Position numbers and translations under genes: made by a program | DNA from: an uncultured Pirellulaceae bacterium | GTDB taxonomy: Bacteria > Planctomycetota > Planctomycetia > Pirellulales > Pirellulaceae | DNA: 64,000 nt | Reading direction: 5' to 3' | Assembly: GCA_937929805.1 (NCBI GenBank) | Contig: CALFUT010000004.1 | Coordinates: 1-64,000, forward strand | The notes under the pieces: generated by a model | What the model saw: the letters and a program-made list of their open reading frames with translations, nothing else | Told to the model about the DNA's origin: nothing | The model's database searches: none | In this document: positions 53,001-61,125 of the stretch, piece by piece | How the letters are laid out: every line of letters starts with the position of its first letter | Numbering within the stretch: position 1 is the first letter of the stretch

Positions 53001-53116
53001 GAGATAACGATGAATTTGTGACTAAATACATGAGCGATCCCAAGTTCCAAGCCGCGGCGCTACCGTTTCTTGCGAAAACAATCCACGATTCAGTGAACGC
53101 GTTCAGCGAGGAATAG
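49988..53116 (+). CDS. hsdR: Type I restriction enzyme, R subunit
   Basis: About 1042 residues from ATG 49988 (TTG 49979 and GTG 49985 are alternatives). The PD-(D/E)xK nuclease is near 120-150: VDILLSLNGLPLATIELKN gives Asp, Glu and Lys. The SF2 translocase motor follows: Walker A QHSAGSGKTNS (near 315), Walker B/DEAH VDEAHSSQSG (near 447), motif III FFAFTATP (near 500), and the QTLSRLNR motif VI (near 735). C-terminal helical domain binds the methylase. It cuts unmethylated DNA at a distance after translocation. The catalytic residues are intact, so it appears active. Confidence 0.94.
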   Translation: MNKQTTEKAFETYVEEILTTTSGWTRGAGHQWDKSIAMFPDRVCAFLERTQVKLWGEMRELHGDALEAMIVKGLVKELEIKGTLHVLRHGFKFYGKLFRMAYFKPAHSLADDVSELYEQNELTVTRQIPCHPKDNSTVDILLSLNGLPLATIELKNPQTGQNWRNAIKQYKEDRLPSAPMFGFKTRSLVHFAADSEEVYMTTRLRKEKTYFLPFNRGSHPNKIECGAGNPAHKSGYRTGYFWEDILQRDSFLEIIGQFMFLAKKDEKVDDGKGGSKRITTETMIFPRYHQLDAVRKLIATARAEGTGNNYLIQHSAGSGKTNSISWLAHRLASLHTASDKKIYDCVVVITDRQVLDSQLQDAVYQIEHAQGVVQAIDENSKQLAESLADGTKIVVTTLQKFPFVMKGLLKVAGAEDVDNPDEQSKAKAKEWEAQIANRKYAMIVDEAHSSQSGESAREMKEILGANAQQAKDEAEEDDGDSESMLNAVMASRGRQPNLSFFAFTATPKGKTLELFGTPGKDGKPEAFHTYSMRQAIDEGFILDVLRNYTTYETYFRLVKANEEDKTIPKRKGAKALGKFMVMHPHSIEQKIEVIVEHFRRSVRHHLKGRAKAMVVTSSRQLAVKYRLAFDRYLKENGYDDIKALVAFSGKVELPADDSDYTGPDSSTYTEPQMNLDSNGNTISEKQLREKFATDDFQVLLVANKYQTGFDQPLLMAMYVDKRLDGVQAVQTLSRLNRKIRGKEEPFVLDFVNNANDIFKAFKPYFDATQLQEKADPAQLGQMKHELDAQQIYHWSEVEAFAKIFYKLPDRQRAKDHADLNRWVQPCVDRFKAFDDEDEKKWEFRDRFSAFVQLYSFLSQVMPYPDPEFERLYSFGKFALPHLPTGRDSSSVNLADDVSLEYYRLSRVWSGAIELREEGEPYVKSPTDVGTGRSKEDHVELSELIKTLNDRFGTDFKEEDRYFAKQFCEKAAKNERIIKTAKANPLDKFQLGIKEMLSEFMIQAMGDNDEFVTKYMSDPKFQAAALPFLAKTIHDSVNAFSEE

Positions 53117-53326
53117 TTGCTTCGTCGACCCGCAGCAATTTTGTTTGGTGTGCGTTTACGAGCAATACGTTCGGAAATGAAAAATGCCGGTGCTTTTTCT
53201 CGCTATTTTTTTCCTGCTAGCGGGGCCTCTCAATGCTCGTGCCCTGATCAAATTTGCTTGATACACTTGACGTGATTTCCTCGGGCTAAGGCATCGCTGC
53301 CGTTTGATTCATTGCAAGGTTAGAAA

Positions 53327-54256
53327 ATGAGCTTGGCAAACAACGAACCTAATCCAAACCAGAAAATGGCGTCAACTCTTGGACAGACGTTTCGATTTGA
53401 TGAGGTCGATTCAGAATCACAAAAGACTTCTGCGACGAAGGCTTTTCTGAACGTCATTCGCAGTCGCGCTGATTTGGGTGCCTATGTTTTTATCAATGGG
53501 CCGGTTGTGGTTGGACGCGATCCAAACTGCAACATCCCTCTTCAAGACTTAGGTGTTTCCCGACGCCATGCAATGATCTCGCCGACCACCGGTGGTGAAT
53601 TTGTGTTGACAGATCTGGCGTCAACCAATGGAACTCGCGTCAATGGTATGCCTGTCGCACAAGAGTGTGTTTTAAGAGACGGCGAGAAAATTATTGTTGG
53701 TGATACGGTGTTGCGGTTTGGCTTGGCCGATCAAATGGATATCGATTTCCATAGCGAAATGTCAACGCTTGTTAGCACGGACCCGCTTACAGGATTACCG
53801 TCCAAACGCCGTTTCGATCAAGCCCTTGAATTTGCAATGGAACACTGCGGGCACAACTCGCTGCCTCTATCGTTACTGATGATGGACATGGATGGTCTGA
53901 AGAAAATCAACGACACTCACGGCCATCTGTTTGGAGCCTATGCGATTGGCGAGACTGGGAAGGTGATTGACCGAGTGCTGGGCGGAACAGGGCAAGCGTG
54001 TCGATTCGGCGGGGATGAGTTCAGCGCATTCTTGCCGGACCACGACATCAAGACAGCAACTGCGTTGGCGGAACAAATTCGCTTGGCGGTCGAGACTGCT
54101 GGGCTAGAGAAAGACGGTATTTCATTAAAGCCGACGATCAGCATTGGATTGGCATCCTATCCGGACACTGGCAAAGAACTACTCGATCTTGTGGCCTGCG
54201 CCGACGAAGCTTTGTACCGCGCCAAAGCGATGGGCAAAAATTGCGTGGCTTCGTGA
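53327..54256 (+). CDS. FHA-GGDEF diguanylate cyclase-like protein
   Basis: 309 residues. An FHA domain (about 45-130) shows VVGRDPNCNIPLQDLGVSRRHAM and LTDLASTNGTRVNG, the phosphothreonine-binding loops. The GGDEF domain (about 145-309) has DPLTGLPSKRRFD, MDMDGLKKIND and an intact GGDEF loop (CRFGGDEFSAFLP). No EAL domain and no I-site RxxD was identified. It would make cyclic di-GMP under control of a phosphoprotein; the Ser/Thr kinase encoded 3 kb downstream could supply that signal. Confidence 0.88.
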   Translation: MSLANNEPNPNQKMASTLGQTFRFDEVDSESQKTSATKAFLNVIRSRADLGAYVFINGPVVVGRDPNCNIPLQDLGVSRRHAMISPTTGGEFVLTDLASTNGTRVNGMPVAQECVLRDGEKIIVGDTVLRFGLADQMDIDFHSEMSTLVSTDPLTGLPSKRRFDQALEFAMEHCGHNSLPLSLLMMDMDGLKKINDTHGHLFGAYAIGETGKVIDRVLGGTGQACRFGGDEFSAFLPDHDIKTATALAEQIRLAVETAGLEKDGISLKPTISIGLASYPDTGKELLDLVACADEALYRAKAMGKNCVAS

Positions 54257-54657
54257 TCATTGTTGAGATTCCCCATCGGGAACGGACGATTGCTTACGGA
54301 ACGATTCCGTTACCTGCAACCGATCAGCCAACCGCACCTTTAGGTCTCAGGATGCCATGCTAGGCACCCGGTTCGTCGCTTGCGCAGTCTTGGAAAATCC
54401 AAGGTAGCGATGTGCCCGCGCAGACGTGATTTTGCGCCCCTCTACAGCAAGGGCTCAATGCTATGTGAAAAATTTCTGAAGTCGAAAAGTCCCTAAAACG
54501 CTTGAGATAGACGTTGAAGGTCAGTGAAACGGAATCTTTCCATTTTTCTGTGCAACAAATTTTCAACGGCTGCGACTGTCCTCTCAAAGCCTTTGATTGG
54601 TTTGGCAAAACGGCCAAGATCGGGGCTTCGGCCGCGTTTTTGAGGAGACGGTTCACA
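54257..54657. other. Intergenic region upstream of the coiled-coil gene
   Basis: About 400 bp; an in-frame extension of the next gene into it (ATG 54514) is judged non-coding because it would place a hydrophobic signal internally. No clear promoter was picked out. Confidence 0.45.
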
Positions 54658-55485
54658 ATGTTTAAGTTATTGAAGTATAGCGCGGGGGCTGTGTTGGCTG
54701 TGTGCTTAACGGGGTTCGTGGTTTTCGGGTCCGATCTGACCAGCATGATCACCACGACGGCAAAGTCTGTCCAAAAGAAAGTTAAGCGAAGCGTTCCGAT
54801 GGAGTTCGAGTTGCAACGCGCAAAAGAGAAAGTCAATCAGATCCTGCCGGATTTACAGTCGCAGGTTCGAATGATCGCTGAAGAAGAAGTCGCGGTTACT
54901 CGGCTGGCGAAGGAAGTTAAGGCGGACGAGGCACGCCTAGAGTCGCAGGAGACGAAACTCACGCGGTTGCGTGAAAAAATGAGAGATACTCAAACGGCCT
55001 ATCGGGTTGGGACCGTGGATATGAGTCGCCAGCAAATGACGGATCATTTTCAGGCTCGGTTTAATCACTTCAAACAGTTTCGTGTGTCGTTGCACGCCAA
55101 AGAAAAATTGCTGGACAAACGGAAGGAAGGTCTTGCTGCCGCAGTGGCAATGCTCGACCAGATGCGTTGCCGGCAGTCGGAGCTGAAACTGAAAGTGGAA
55201 GCGCTGGCGGCCCAGCATCGTTTGATCAAGGCGGATCAAATCCAGTCTGGAACTCTGATCGATGGCAGTCAACTTTCGCAAGCCGACCAGTTGCTGGAGG
55301 AGATTGAGACTCGTTTGCAGGTGGCTCAGCGAGTGATGGATTATCAAGACGATGGGCTTAGTGAGTCGAACCTTGATTTGGTAAGCAATGAGCAGGATGT
55401 CCTGTCAGAATTCGATGAGTACTTCGGCACGGCGGTCGATTCCTCGGTGGCGAAGCTAGAAGCTGATTTGATTCATCAGGATTGA
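54658..55485 (+). CDS. Coiled-coil protein with N-terminal membrane segment
   Basis: 275 residues from ATG 54658, which has GAGGAG upstream and puts the hydrophobic segment (about 9-24) at the N-terminus. Residues 40-245 are almost entirely helical and charged (heptad patterns such as LAKEVKADEARLESQETKLTR), i.e. long coiled coils; the final part is acidic. It recalls a structural membrane-bound coiled-coil (PspA-like length, but no PspA motif was seen). Function unknown. It starts the run of genes leading to the kinase. Confidence 0.7.
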   Translation: MFKLLKYSAGAVLAVCLTGFVVFGSDLTSMITTTAKSVQKKVKRSVPMEFELQRAKEKVNQILPDLQSQVRMIAEEEVAVTRLAKEVKADEARLESQETKLTRLREKMRDTQTAYRVGTVDMSRQQMTDHFQARFNHFKQFRVSLHAKEKLLDKRKEGLAAAVAMLDQMRCRQSELKLKVEALAAQHRLIKADQIQSGTLIDGSQLSQADQLLEEIETRLQVAQRVMDYQDDGLSESNLDLVSNEQDVLSEFDEYFGTAVDSSVAKLEADLIHQD

Positions 55486-55610
55486 GTTTGGGTTGTTTCT
55501 GAAGTGCCGCAAAATGGTCCTTCTGGCCGTGAATGTCGCAAAGATTCTTGTGCCGTAAGCGAATACTGTTCGTCGTTTCTTTGCCAGCCTCATCCAACCG
55601 AGTGAATTTC

Positions 55611-57062
55611 GTGTTTAACCTTGACTTGAAACGAGCCGAAACCGCATTGCACGCGGGTCGACTGGAGGATGCTTCGCGGATCTTGCAGTCGGCGTTCGTC
55701 AAAGGCCACGCCAAAGCACAAGAGTTGACTGACCAGTTGATTGCGGCGCTGCTGGATCGAAGCGAGAAGCACTTGGCGGCGCAGCACCTGCCGCAGGCAA
55801 GGAAAGACGCAGAGTTGGCAAAGAAGCTTGGCGGACGACAGCTGAGGATCGCTTCAACGCTGCAACGGATTGACGCTGAGATATTCTCGGGTGCCTCGGA
55901 AGCATCCGACCAGCGCCAACAAAGTGCAACCGATAAGATTTCTTTGCTAGTCACTGCGGGGAGGCATGAGGATGCGATCGCCGCCTTTGGTGGCTTGAAG
56001 CGACCTGTGTCCGACATCGATGCGATCCGAGAGCTAGTTGGCCCTTCGGCGCAGCATGTGCTTGAGCGTGCCCGAGCTGATCTCGTTTTGGGGAACTTGG
56101 ATCGGTGCGAATGCGCGTTGCGGATGCTAGAAGCAGCTGGTTTGCCGGGTCCATCTGAACAGGAACTGAAGCTTTTGCTTGAGCGATGCTACAATGTCCG
56201 TGGCGCGGTTGAGCGTTCTGATTATGTTGAGGCGTTGCGGGAATTGAAACTGCTTGCTCGAAAACTGCCAGACGCGACGTGGGTCACGGAGATGATTGAT
56301 TCGGTGCAGGTTTGCTTAGATCGGGTCGAAGGCGTGAAGGCGGGGCCGTTTGGTTTGCTGCAGCGGGCTCGCGGCACGTATCCAGCCAGCAACAGAAAAC
56401 TGGTGCCCATTCGAAGCGATGAGTCTTTGCTTATGAAAAACCATTTCGGCGACAGTGACTTCGTGCCAAACGGGAACGCGGCAGCGGTGCGTTCAGTATT
56501 GCAAGTCGATCGGTTGGGAAGTTTGTTGCTGGTGCAGGGAGATTTGTGTTCTGTGGGCGGCGCGACGGCCAAGCGTTGCGATGTCGTGTTGCAAACGGAG
56601 GGGGCAAAAGACCCGATCTTGATTTGCCGCGATGGGGAAGATTATTTCGCGAGTAGCCGAACAGCGTTTTTCGTGAACGATCTGTTGGCGGAACGACACT
56701 TGCTTCAACATGGCGACACGATTCACGTCGGGAAGCGTGGGCGGTTGAAATATTTGCGACCCGTTGCCGCAAGTAGCACCGCGATCTTGCAAATCAGCGG
56801 CAGCAAAATGAAACGACGTGACATTCGTGCGATTGTTTTGGTCGACGACGCGATCATGTTCGGGCAAAGCCGAGGTCATTTTCGCTTGCCCAGTTTCAAG
56901 CCTGCGGTCATCCTGAGGGCTGCGATGAACTCCAAAGGAGATTTTCTAATTCACCAAAAAGGCCAGACCGAACACCAATTGCTTCGACAGGATTCAAGCA
57001 TGCAGATAAACGATTGCCAGTTTGCTCTTTCGTCCGTTTATCATTCCGGGAGCACAATTTGA
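55611..57062 (+). CDS. Helical-repeat protein with FHA-like C-terminal domain
   Basis: About 483 residues from GTG 55611 (an in-frame ATG 78 bp upstream would add residues unlike a protein start). Residues 1-250 are TPR-like helices (AETALHAGRLEDASRILQ, LLVTAGRHEDAIAAFG). The C-terminal part (about 300-410) looks like a degenerate FHA fold: short beta strands with HLLQHGDTIHVGKRG and FFVNDLL. The stop shares a base with the kinase start (TGATG), so the two are coupled and may act together as kinase and phospho-reader. Confidence 0.6.
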   Translation: MFNLDLKRAETALHAGRLEDASRILQSAFVKGHAKAQELTDQLIAALLDRSEKHLAAQHLPQARKDAELAKKLGGRQLRIASTLQRIDAEIFSGASEASDQRQQSATDKISLLVTAGRHEDAIAAFGGLKRPVSDIDAIRELVGPSAQHVLERARADLVLGNLDRCECALRMLEAAGLPGPSEQELKLLLERCYNVRGAVERSDYVEALRELKLLARKLPDATWVTEMIDSVQVCLDRVEGVKAGPFGLLQRARGTYPASNRKLVPIRSDESLLMKNHFGDSDFVPNGNAAAVRSVLQVDRLGSLLLVQGDLCSVGGATAKRCDVVLQTEGAKDPILICRDGEDYFASSRTAFFVNDLLAERHLLQHGDTIHVGKRGRLKYLRPVAASSTAILQISGSKMKRRDIRAIVLVDDAIMFGQSRGHFRLPSFKPAVILRAAMNSKGDFLIHQKGQTEHQLLRQDSSMQINDCQFALSSVYHSGSTI

Positions 57063-58774
57063 TGTCCGGTTTTCGATACAACAAGGGAGATCGGCCGCTA
57101 GATGGGTATTCGATTGAGTACGGTTTAGGCCGAGGCGGTTTTGGCGAGGTGTATTTTGGTGTCAGCGATTCGGGGCGTGAAGTGGCGCTCAAGGCGGTTC
57201 AAAACTACGAAGAAATTGAGCTGCGCGGTATCAGTCATTGCATGAATCTGAAGTCGCCGCATTTGGTGACAATCTTTGATGTGCGGCACGATGTCCAAGG
57301 GACGCCTTGGGTGATTATGGAGTACGTTTCAGGTCCTTCTTTGCGAGACATGCTCAACGAACCGGACGCTCGTGGCGGCATTGGCGAGGATCAGGCGTTG
57401 TACTTTATGCGTGAATTGATCAAGGGCATGAGGTACTTGCACGACGCGGGGGTGGTTCATCGCGACTTGAAGCCACACAACATCTTTTTCGAAGACGGCG
57501 CGGTGAAGATCGGCGACTATAGCCTTAGCAAAGCGATCAGCAACACGCACCAAACGGGGCATACGACAACGGTCGGTAGCGTTCACTACATGGCTCCGGA
57601 GATCGGCGAAGGCCGGTACGACAAAGCGGTCGATGTTTACGCGCTGGGTGTGATCCTGTTTGAGATGCTGACTGGTAGTCCTCCTTACGTTGGCGAAAGC
57701 ATGGGTGAGGTGCTGATCAAGCATATTACCAGCGAGCCCGATGTCAGCGGGATCAAAGAGCCATTTGCCAGAACGATTAAAAAAGCGATGGCTCGTGATC
57801 CGGCGGAGCGTTTTCAGTCCGTGGATGAGATGTTGCATTCTTTGTCGCCGGATGATCATTCTAGCTATCTGCCTCCGCCCGCGTCGCTGTCAATGATCGG
57901 CGATCGAATGGCGAACAAGCGAGCACGTCAGACTGTCCCCGATGCGATTGTTTTGGAGGACGATTTTGATACTGCGATTCCAGTTGCTTCGTTGGTCGAT
58001 ACGAACAAGGACTCAGATTCACAGCCGTTTGAGCGACCGGGGATTCCTACTTTAGACGGCGATTTTGGGCGGCGTTTGAATCATGCAGGGATTTGGTGGC
58101 TGCGTCCACAGAAAAAGCTGACCGGTTGCGATTCAGTTAGTCTCGGCCGCCGGGCGTTCATCGCTTGGCTTGTCTGTACTGTGATTGTTGTTCTTACTGC
58201 GGAAGCAACGCATACAAAGCCGAATGGAGTTGTGTTTCTGATTGCGACGCTGCCGATGGTTGGAGCGCTGTTGACTTGGCTGTTTCTGCAAACGCTCCCT
58301 CGGAGCCCAAAATTTCGATGGACGTTTGTAAGCCGATTCATGACGACGGCGATCTTCATGTTCGTTGGGGTTGTCTACGGCGGTATTCTTGCGGAGATCG
58401 CTGATCTTCGATTCGATGACGACTGGATGGTGGGATTATTCTTCATAGGGTTGTTGGTGGAGTGGCGATGTTTCATCTCGGCGGATCGCTATCCTCGTGT
58501 CGGATCTTTGCGAACACTTTTTGCAACGAGCGTGTTTTATTTGAGCCTTTTGATGGTTTCTCATCGTCGTCAGGAGCAGGAAACTATTGTCGTAGCCGCG
58601 ATGGTTTGTGCCGTTGTGATCACGATCCAATTGTTTGCGCCCCAGTATCAAATCCTGAAAGAACAGGGGCGAGATGTCGCGAACAGTGAAACCCAAAATA
58701 AGAAACAGCCATGGGCAACGTGGCTGACCCGGGCTGAGGCTTCATCTGACGTAAAGGACGAGATCCATGTGTAA
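57062..58774 (+). CDS. Ser/Thr protein kinase with membrane domain
   Basis: 570 residues from ATG 57062. The N-terminal kinase domain (about 15-285) has glycine loop GLGRGGFGEVYFG, Lys44, VHRDLKPHN with Asp135, and HYMAPEIGEG. The Mg-binding DFG is DYS (Asp152-Tyr-Ser). A linker precedes about four transmembrane helices (near 375-530). It is a Hanks-type kinase anchored in the membrane. Neighbours (FHA proteins, sigma factor) suggest a phosphorelay-like cascade controlling transcription. The next gene overlaps it by 8 bp. Confidence 0.9.
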   Translation: MSGFRYNKGDRPLDGYSIEYGLGRGGFGEVYFGVSDSGREVALKAVQNYEEIELRGISHCMNLKSPHLVTIFDVRHDVQGTPWVIMEYVSGPSLRDMLNEPDARGGIGEDQALYFMRELIKGMRYLHDAGVVHRDLKPHNIFFEDGAVKIGDYSLSKAISNTHQTGHTTTVGSVHYMAPEIGEGRYDKAVDVYALGVILFEMLTGSPPYVGESMGEVLIKHITSEPDVSGIKEPFARTIKKAMARDPAERFQSVDEMLHSLSPDDHSSYLPPPASLSMIGDRMANKRARQTVPDAIVLEDDFDTAIPVASLVDTNKDSDSQPFERPGIPTLDGDFGRRLNHAGIWWLRPQKKLTGCDSVSLGRRAFIAWLVCTVIVVLTAEATHTKPNGVVFLIATLPMVGALLTWLFLQTLPRSPKFRWTFVSRFMTTAIFMFVGVVYGGILAEIADLRFDDDWMVGLFFIGLLVEWRCFISADRYPRVGSLRTLFATSVFYLSLLMVSHRRQEQETIVVAAMVCAVVITIQLFAPQYQILKEQGRDVANSETQNKKQPWATWLTRAEASSDVKDEIHV

Positions 58775-60221
58775 TCAAATGATGCTCCAATCGTCATTGG
58801 GAATGCCTGAGCTGTTTCTGATTGTATTGCTTTTCGGTTTTGTGATTTGCGCTGTTATTTGGATCAGATGGTGGCGAAGGCCTCACGAAAGTGCTGTGGT
58901 TCAAGTGGAAAAATCGGGCCTAGGCTGGCCGTACGTCGCGATCGGGATACCGGCAATATTCGGAGTGGTAATGTTCTTGTCTTTGCTCTCCGTAGATTCT
59001 CCAGTGAATTCAGTGCCCGTTGCGCTGAATGATGGTTTGCCGACGGTACAAGTAAATCGACGGCGGACGCTACCGGGGACCCATCTTGACCGAGGTTTAA
59101 GCGAGGCTGGTACAGGGCGTTTGTCTAGCGCCAGCGTCTCGGACATCGATCCGCCAGCAACTTCTGCATGGGACGAGAACATTGCTCCCGTTGCGAATAT
59201 TTATCCGGGCATTCCCGAATGTGGCAAGCCGTTGGCGGCGAAGCTGATAACTCATTTGCAAGACGAACAAAAAGTAAGAGAAGAATCACCGCAGGCTGAG
59301 GCGGAGGCTGTCCCCAAGTATCGCGTTGCACTAAAAAACAGCGGGCTCGATCAGCCTGATTTCCTCAATTTTCTGATCAACTTCCGCAAGGAATTCACCG
59401 CTGCATTTCCGGGCAGTTTCGTGGATGACATGACGGCGAGTGAATATCCAGCTCGCCAAAACCCGGACAAGGAGAAAAAGCTCCAACGTCTTTTCGTCAC
59501 TGTGTATCACTCAAATGATGGGCAAGAAGGCTTCGCAAAATGGGATGATGGGACACCACAGAAGGCTTTGGAACGAAGTGGTCAGATCGTTTGCCAATTG
59601 CGAGGCAACGGCCGCATGGGGCAAATAGAATTCGCGGGCGACTTTATCGAAAAAGCGTGGGTGGCCGATGCCGATAAGTTTGTCAGCCGATGGCCAAAAC
59701 GAAAATTCATCATTGGATTTTCTCCCCGGCTTGCAAGAAGTGAGCAGGAAGCACGTGTGTCTGCGTTGCGGGATGCGAACGTTCGACTGGCCAAATCGAC
59801 CAACAAAATCTTTTCGCCTAACTACGACATGGAAAGAAACGTCGTCGACCGATTCATTCAGAAGTTGACCATGCCATATGGAAGCGTCTGGCGCGAAGCG
59901 GTTCTGGTTGACCATGGGTTGCCCACTACATCGTTTCAGCAGTTTTACGGGGACAATCGTGTCGCCGTGAATATCGCCTCGGGCGAAAGACAAAGAACTT
60001 CATCTGCTAGGTCCGCAACCCCGGCGGTTGTAAAATCAAAGGGAAGTATCGACCCAGAAGCGATGCTGGCGGGGCTGATGATCCTGACGGTCACTTTGGG
60101 TTGGATTTCCAATTGGATGACGCAAGGTTATTATCGAGGGCAGGTCTGGACAGTCGCTGGGACACTTTTCTGTCTTGGGGCCGCGGCATTTGTTTTACTC
60201 GTGATCTTCAACTGTGCATGA
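58767..60221 (+). CDS. Membrane protein of unknown function
   Basis: 484 residues. N-terminal helices at about 13-32 and 52-72, and C-terminal helices at about 432-450 and 460-480, enclose a soluble domain (75-425) not recognised by family. It overlaps both the kinase upstream (8 bp) and the sigma factor gene downstream (8 bp). Location suggests a sensor or partner for the kinase/sigma pair. Confidence 0.65.
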   Translation: MCNQMMLQSSLGMPELFLIVLLFGFVICAVIWIRWWRRPHESAVVQVEKSGLGWPYVAIGIPAIFGVVMFLSLLSVDSPVNSVPVALNDGLPTVQVNRRRTLPGTHLDRGLSEAGTGRLSSASVSDIDPPATSAWDENIAPVANIYPGIPECGKPLAAKLITHLQDEQKVREESPQAEAEAVPKYRVALKNSGLDQPDFLNFLINFRKEFTAAFPGSFVDDMTASEYPARQNPDKEKKLQRLFVTVYHSNDGQEGFAKWDDGTPQKALERSGQIVCQLRGNGRMGQIEFAGDFIEKAWVADADKFVSRWPKRKFIIGFSPRLARSEQEARVSALRDANVRLAKSTNKIFSPNYDMERNVVDRFIQKLTMPYGSVWREAVLVDHGLPTTSFQQFYGDNRVAVNIASGERQRTSSARSATPAVVKSKGSIDPEAMLAGLMILTVTLGWISNWMTQGYYRGQVWTVAGTLFCLGAAAFVLLVIFNCA

Positions 60222-61125
60222 AACAACGGAACGAGTCTCAGAAGCAGATCGCCATCTGTTGCAACTGGTAGCGGTGGGCGATGAAAACGGATGGCGAATG
60301 TTGGTTTCGCGATTCCAGCAACGACTGCTTGCGTTCAGCCGCGGCAAATTGAGTTCGGCCGATCGGACGGCCGTTGCGGAAGACCTTGTCCAAGAGACGT
60401 TTGTTGCGTTCCTAAAGGCCGTTCAAACGTTTCGCGGTGAATGCTCTTTGGAGACATTTCTGTTCCGCATTTTGCGATACCGCCTGAACGATCACTTTCG
60501 GAAGATCGGAGCTGCTTCTTGGGTGCCGGGCTGCGAGATCGCGTCGGTTCCACTTGAGGCACGCGATCTTTCAGTTAGCCAACACGCGGTGCGTCGAGAG
60601 CAGCTTCAGAAAGTGGAAAATCAATTGGGCGATGCAATTTTTGATCTGACTAACGAACTGAAAGAACAGTCGAAGTTCCGTGATCTGAAAGTTGCCGAGG
60701 GTCTGTTTTTCGCGACGCTTCGCAATCAGCAGTTGGCGGAACTGATGGAGGTGCAGGAAAACGAGGTTGGCGTGGCGAAGCATCGGCTGCTCAAACGGTT
60801 GCGTTCGTTATTGAGCAACGACCTGAAGGATCAAAGTGGCGATGCTGAGATCGAGTCGAAGCTTCTGCCCAGCCTGCATCAAGTTTGGGAAAACCTCCGT
60901 CCCAGTTGTCCGAAACGAACGACGCTTGGAAAATTCTCGCTCCAGCTTTTGCCAAATGACTGGACGGACTTTGTTCACTTTCACGTTGAGTTAATTGGTT
61001 GCAGTTACTGTCGGGCGAACTTATTTGAGATGGAAGCTGAATCCGAAGAATCGACTTCGGAGGATTTCAGTCAACAGCTGTTTCAATCAACGATCGGATT
61101 TCTAGGTCGGCCAAGTTCGTCGTAA
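60214..61125 (+). CDS. ECF-like sigma factor with C-terminal His/Cys motif
   Basis: 303 residues. Sigma region 2 is at about 15-100 (AVAEDLVQETFVAFLKAVQTF and FLFRILRYRLNDHFRK). Region 4 (about 130-200) is weaker, with a helix-turn-helix-like LAELMEVQENEVGVAKHRLLKRL. Beyond it, 200-303 is an extension with H255, H257, C263-x-x-C266, similar in layout to the HxxxCxxC zinc motif of ZAS anti-sigma factors. So sigma and a metal-binding inhibitory-type domain may be fused. It is the last of a four-gene overlapping run with the kinase. Confidence 0.78.
   Translation: MHETTERVSEADRHLLQLVAVGDENGWRMLVSRFQQRLLAFSRGKLSSADRTAVAEDLVQETFVAFLKAVQTFRGECSLETFLFRILRYRLNDHFRKIGAASWVPGCEIASVPLEARDLSVSQHAVRREQLQKVENQLGDAIFDLTNELKEQSKFRDLKVAEGLFFATLRNQQLAELMEVQENEVGVAKHRLLKRLRSLLSNDLKDQSGDAEIESKLLPSLHQVWENLRPSCPKRTTLGKFSLQLLPNDWTDFVHFHVELIGCSYCRANLFEMEAESEESTSEDFSQQLFQSTIGFLGRPSSS

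Noticed and set aside
43837-53326. Genomic island with attachment-site repeats at tRNA-Asp
   Set aside because: No copy of the tRNA 3' end was seen after hsdR and there is no integrase gene in the window, so borders cannot be claimed.
53117-53326. Gene or terminator after hsdR
   Set aside because: Short gap without an open frame; T-rich runs but no clear stem.
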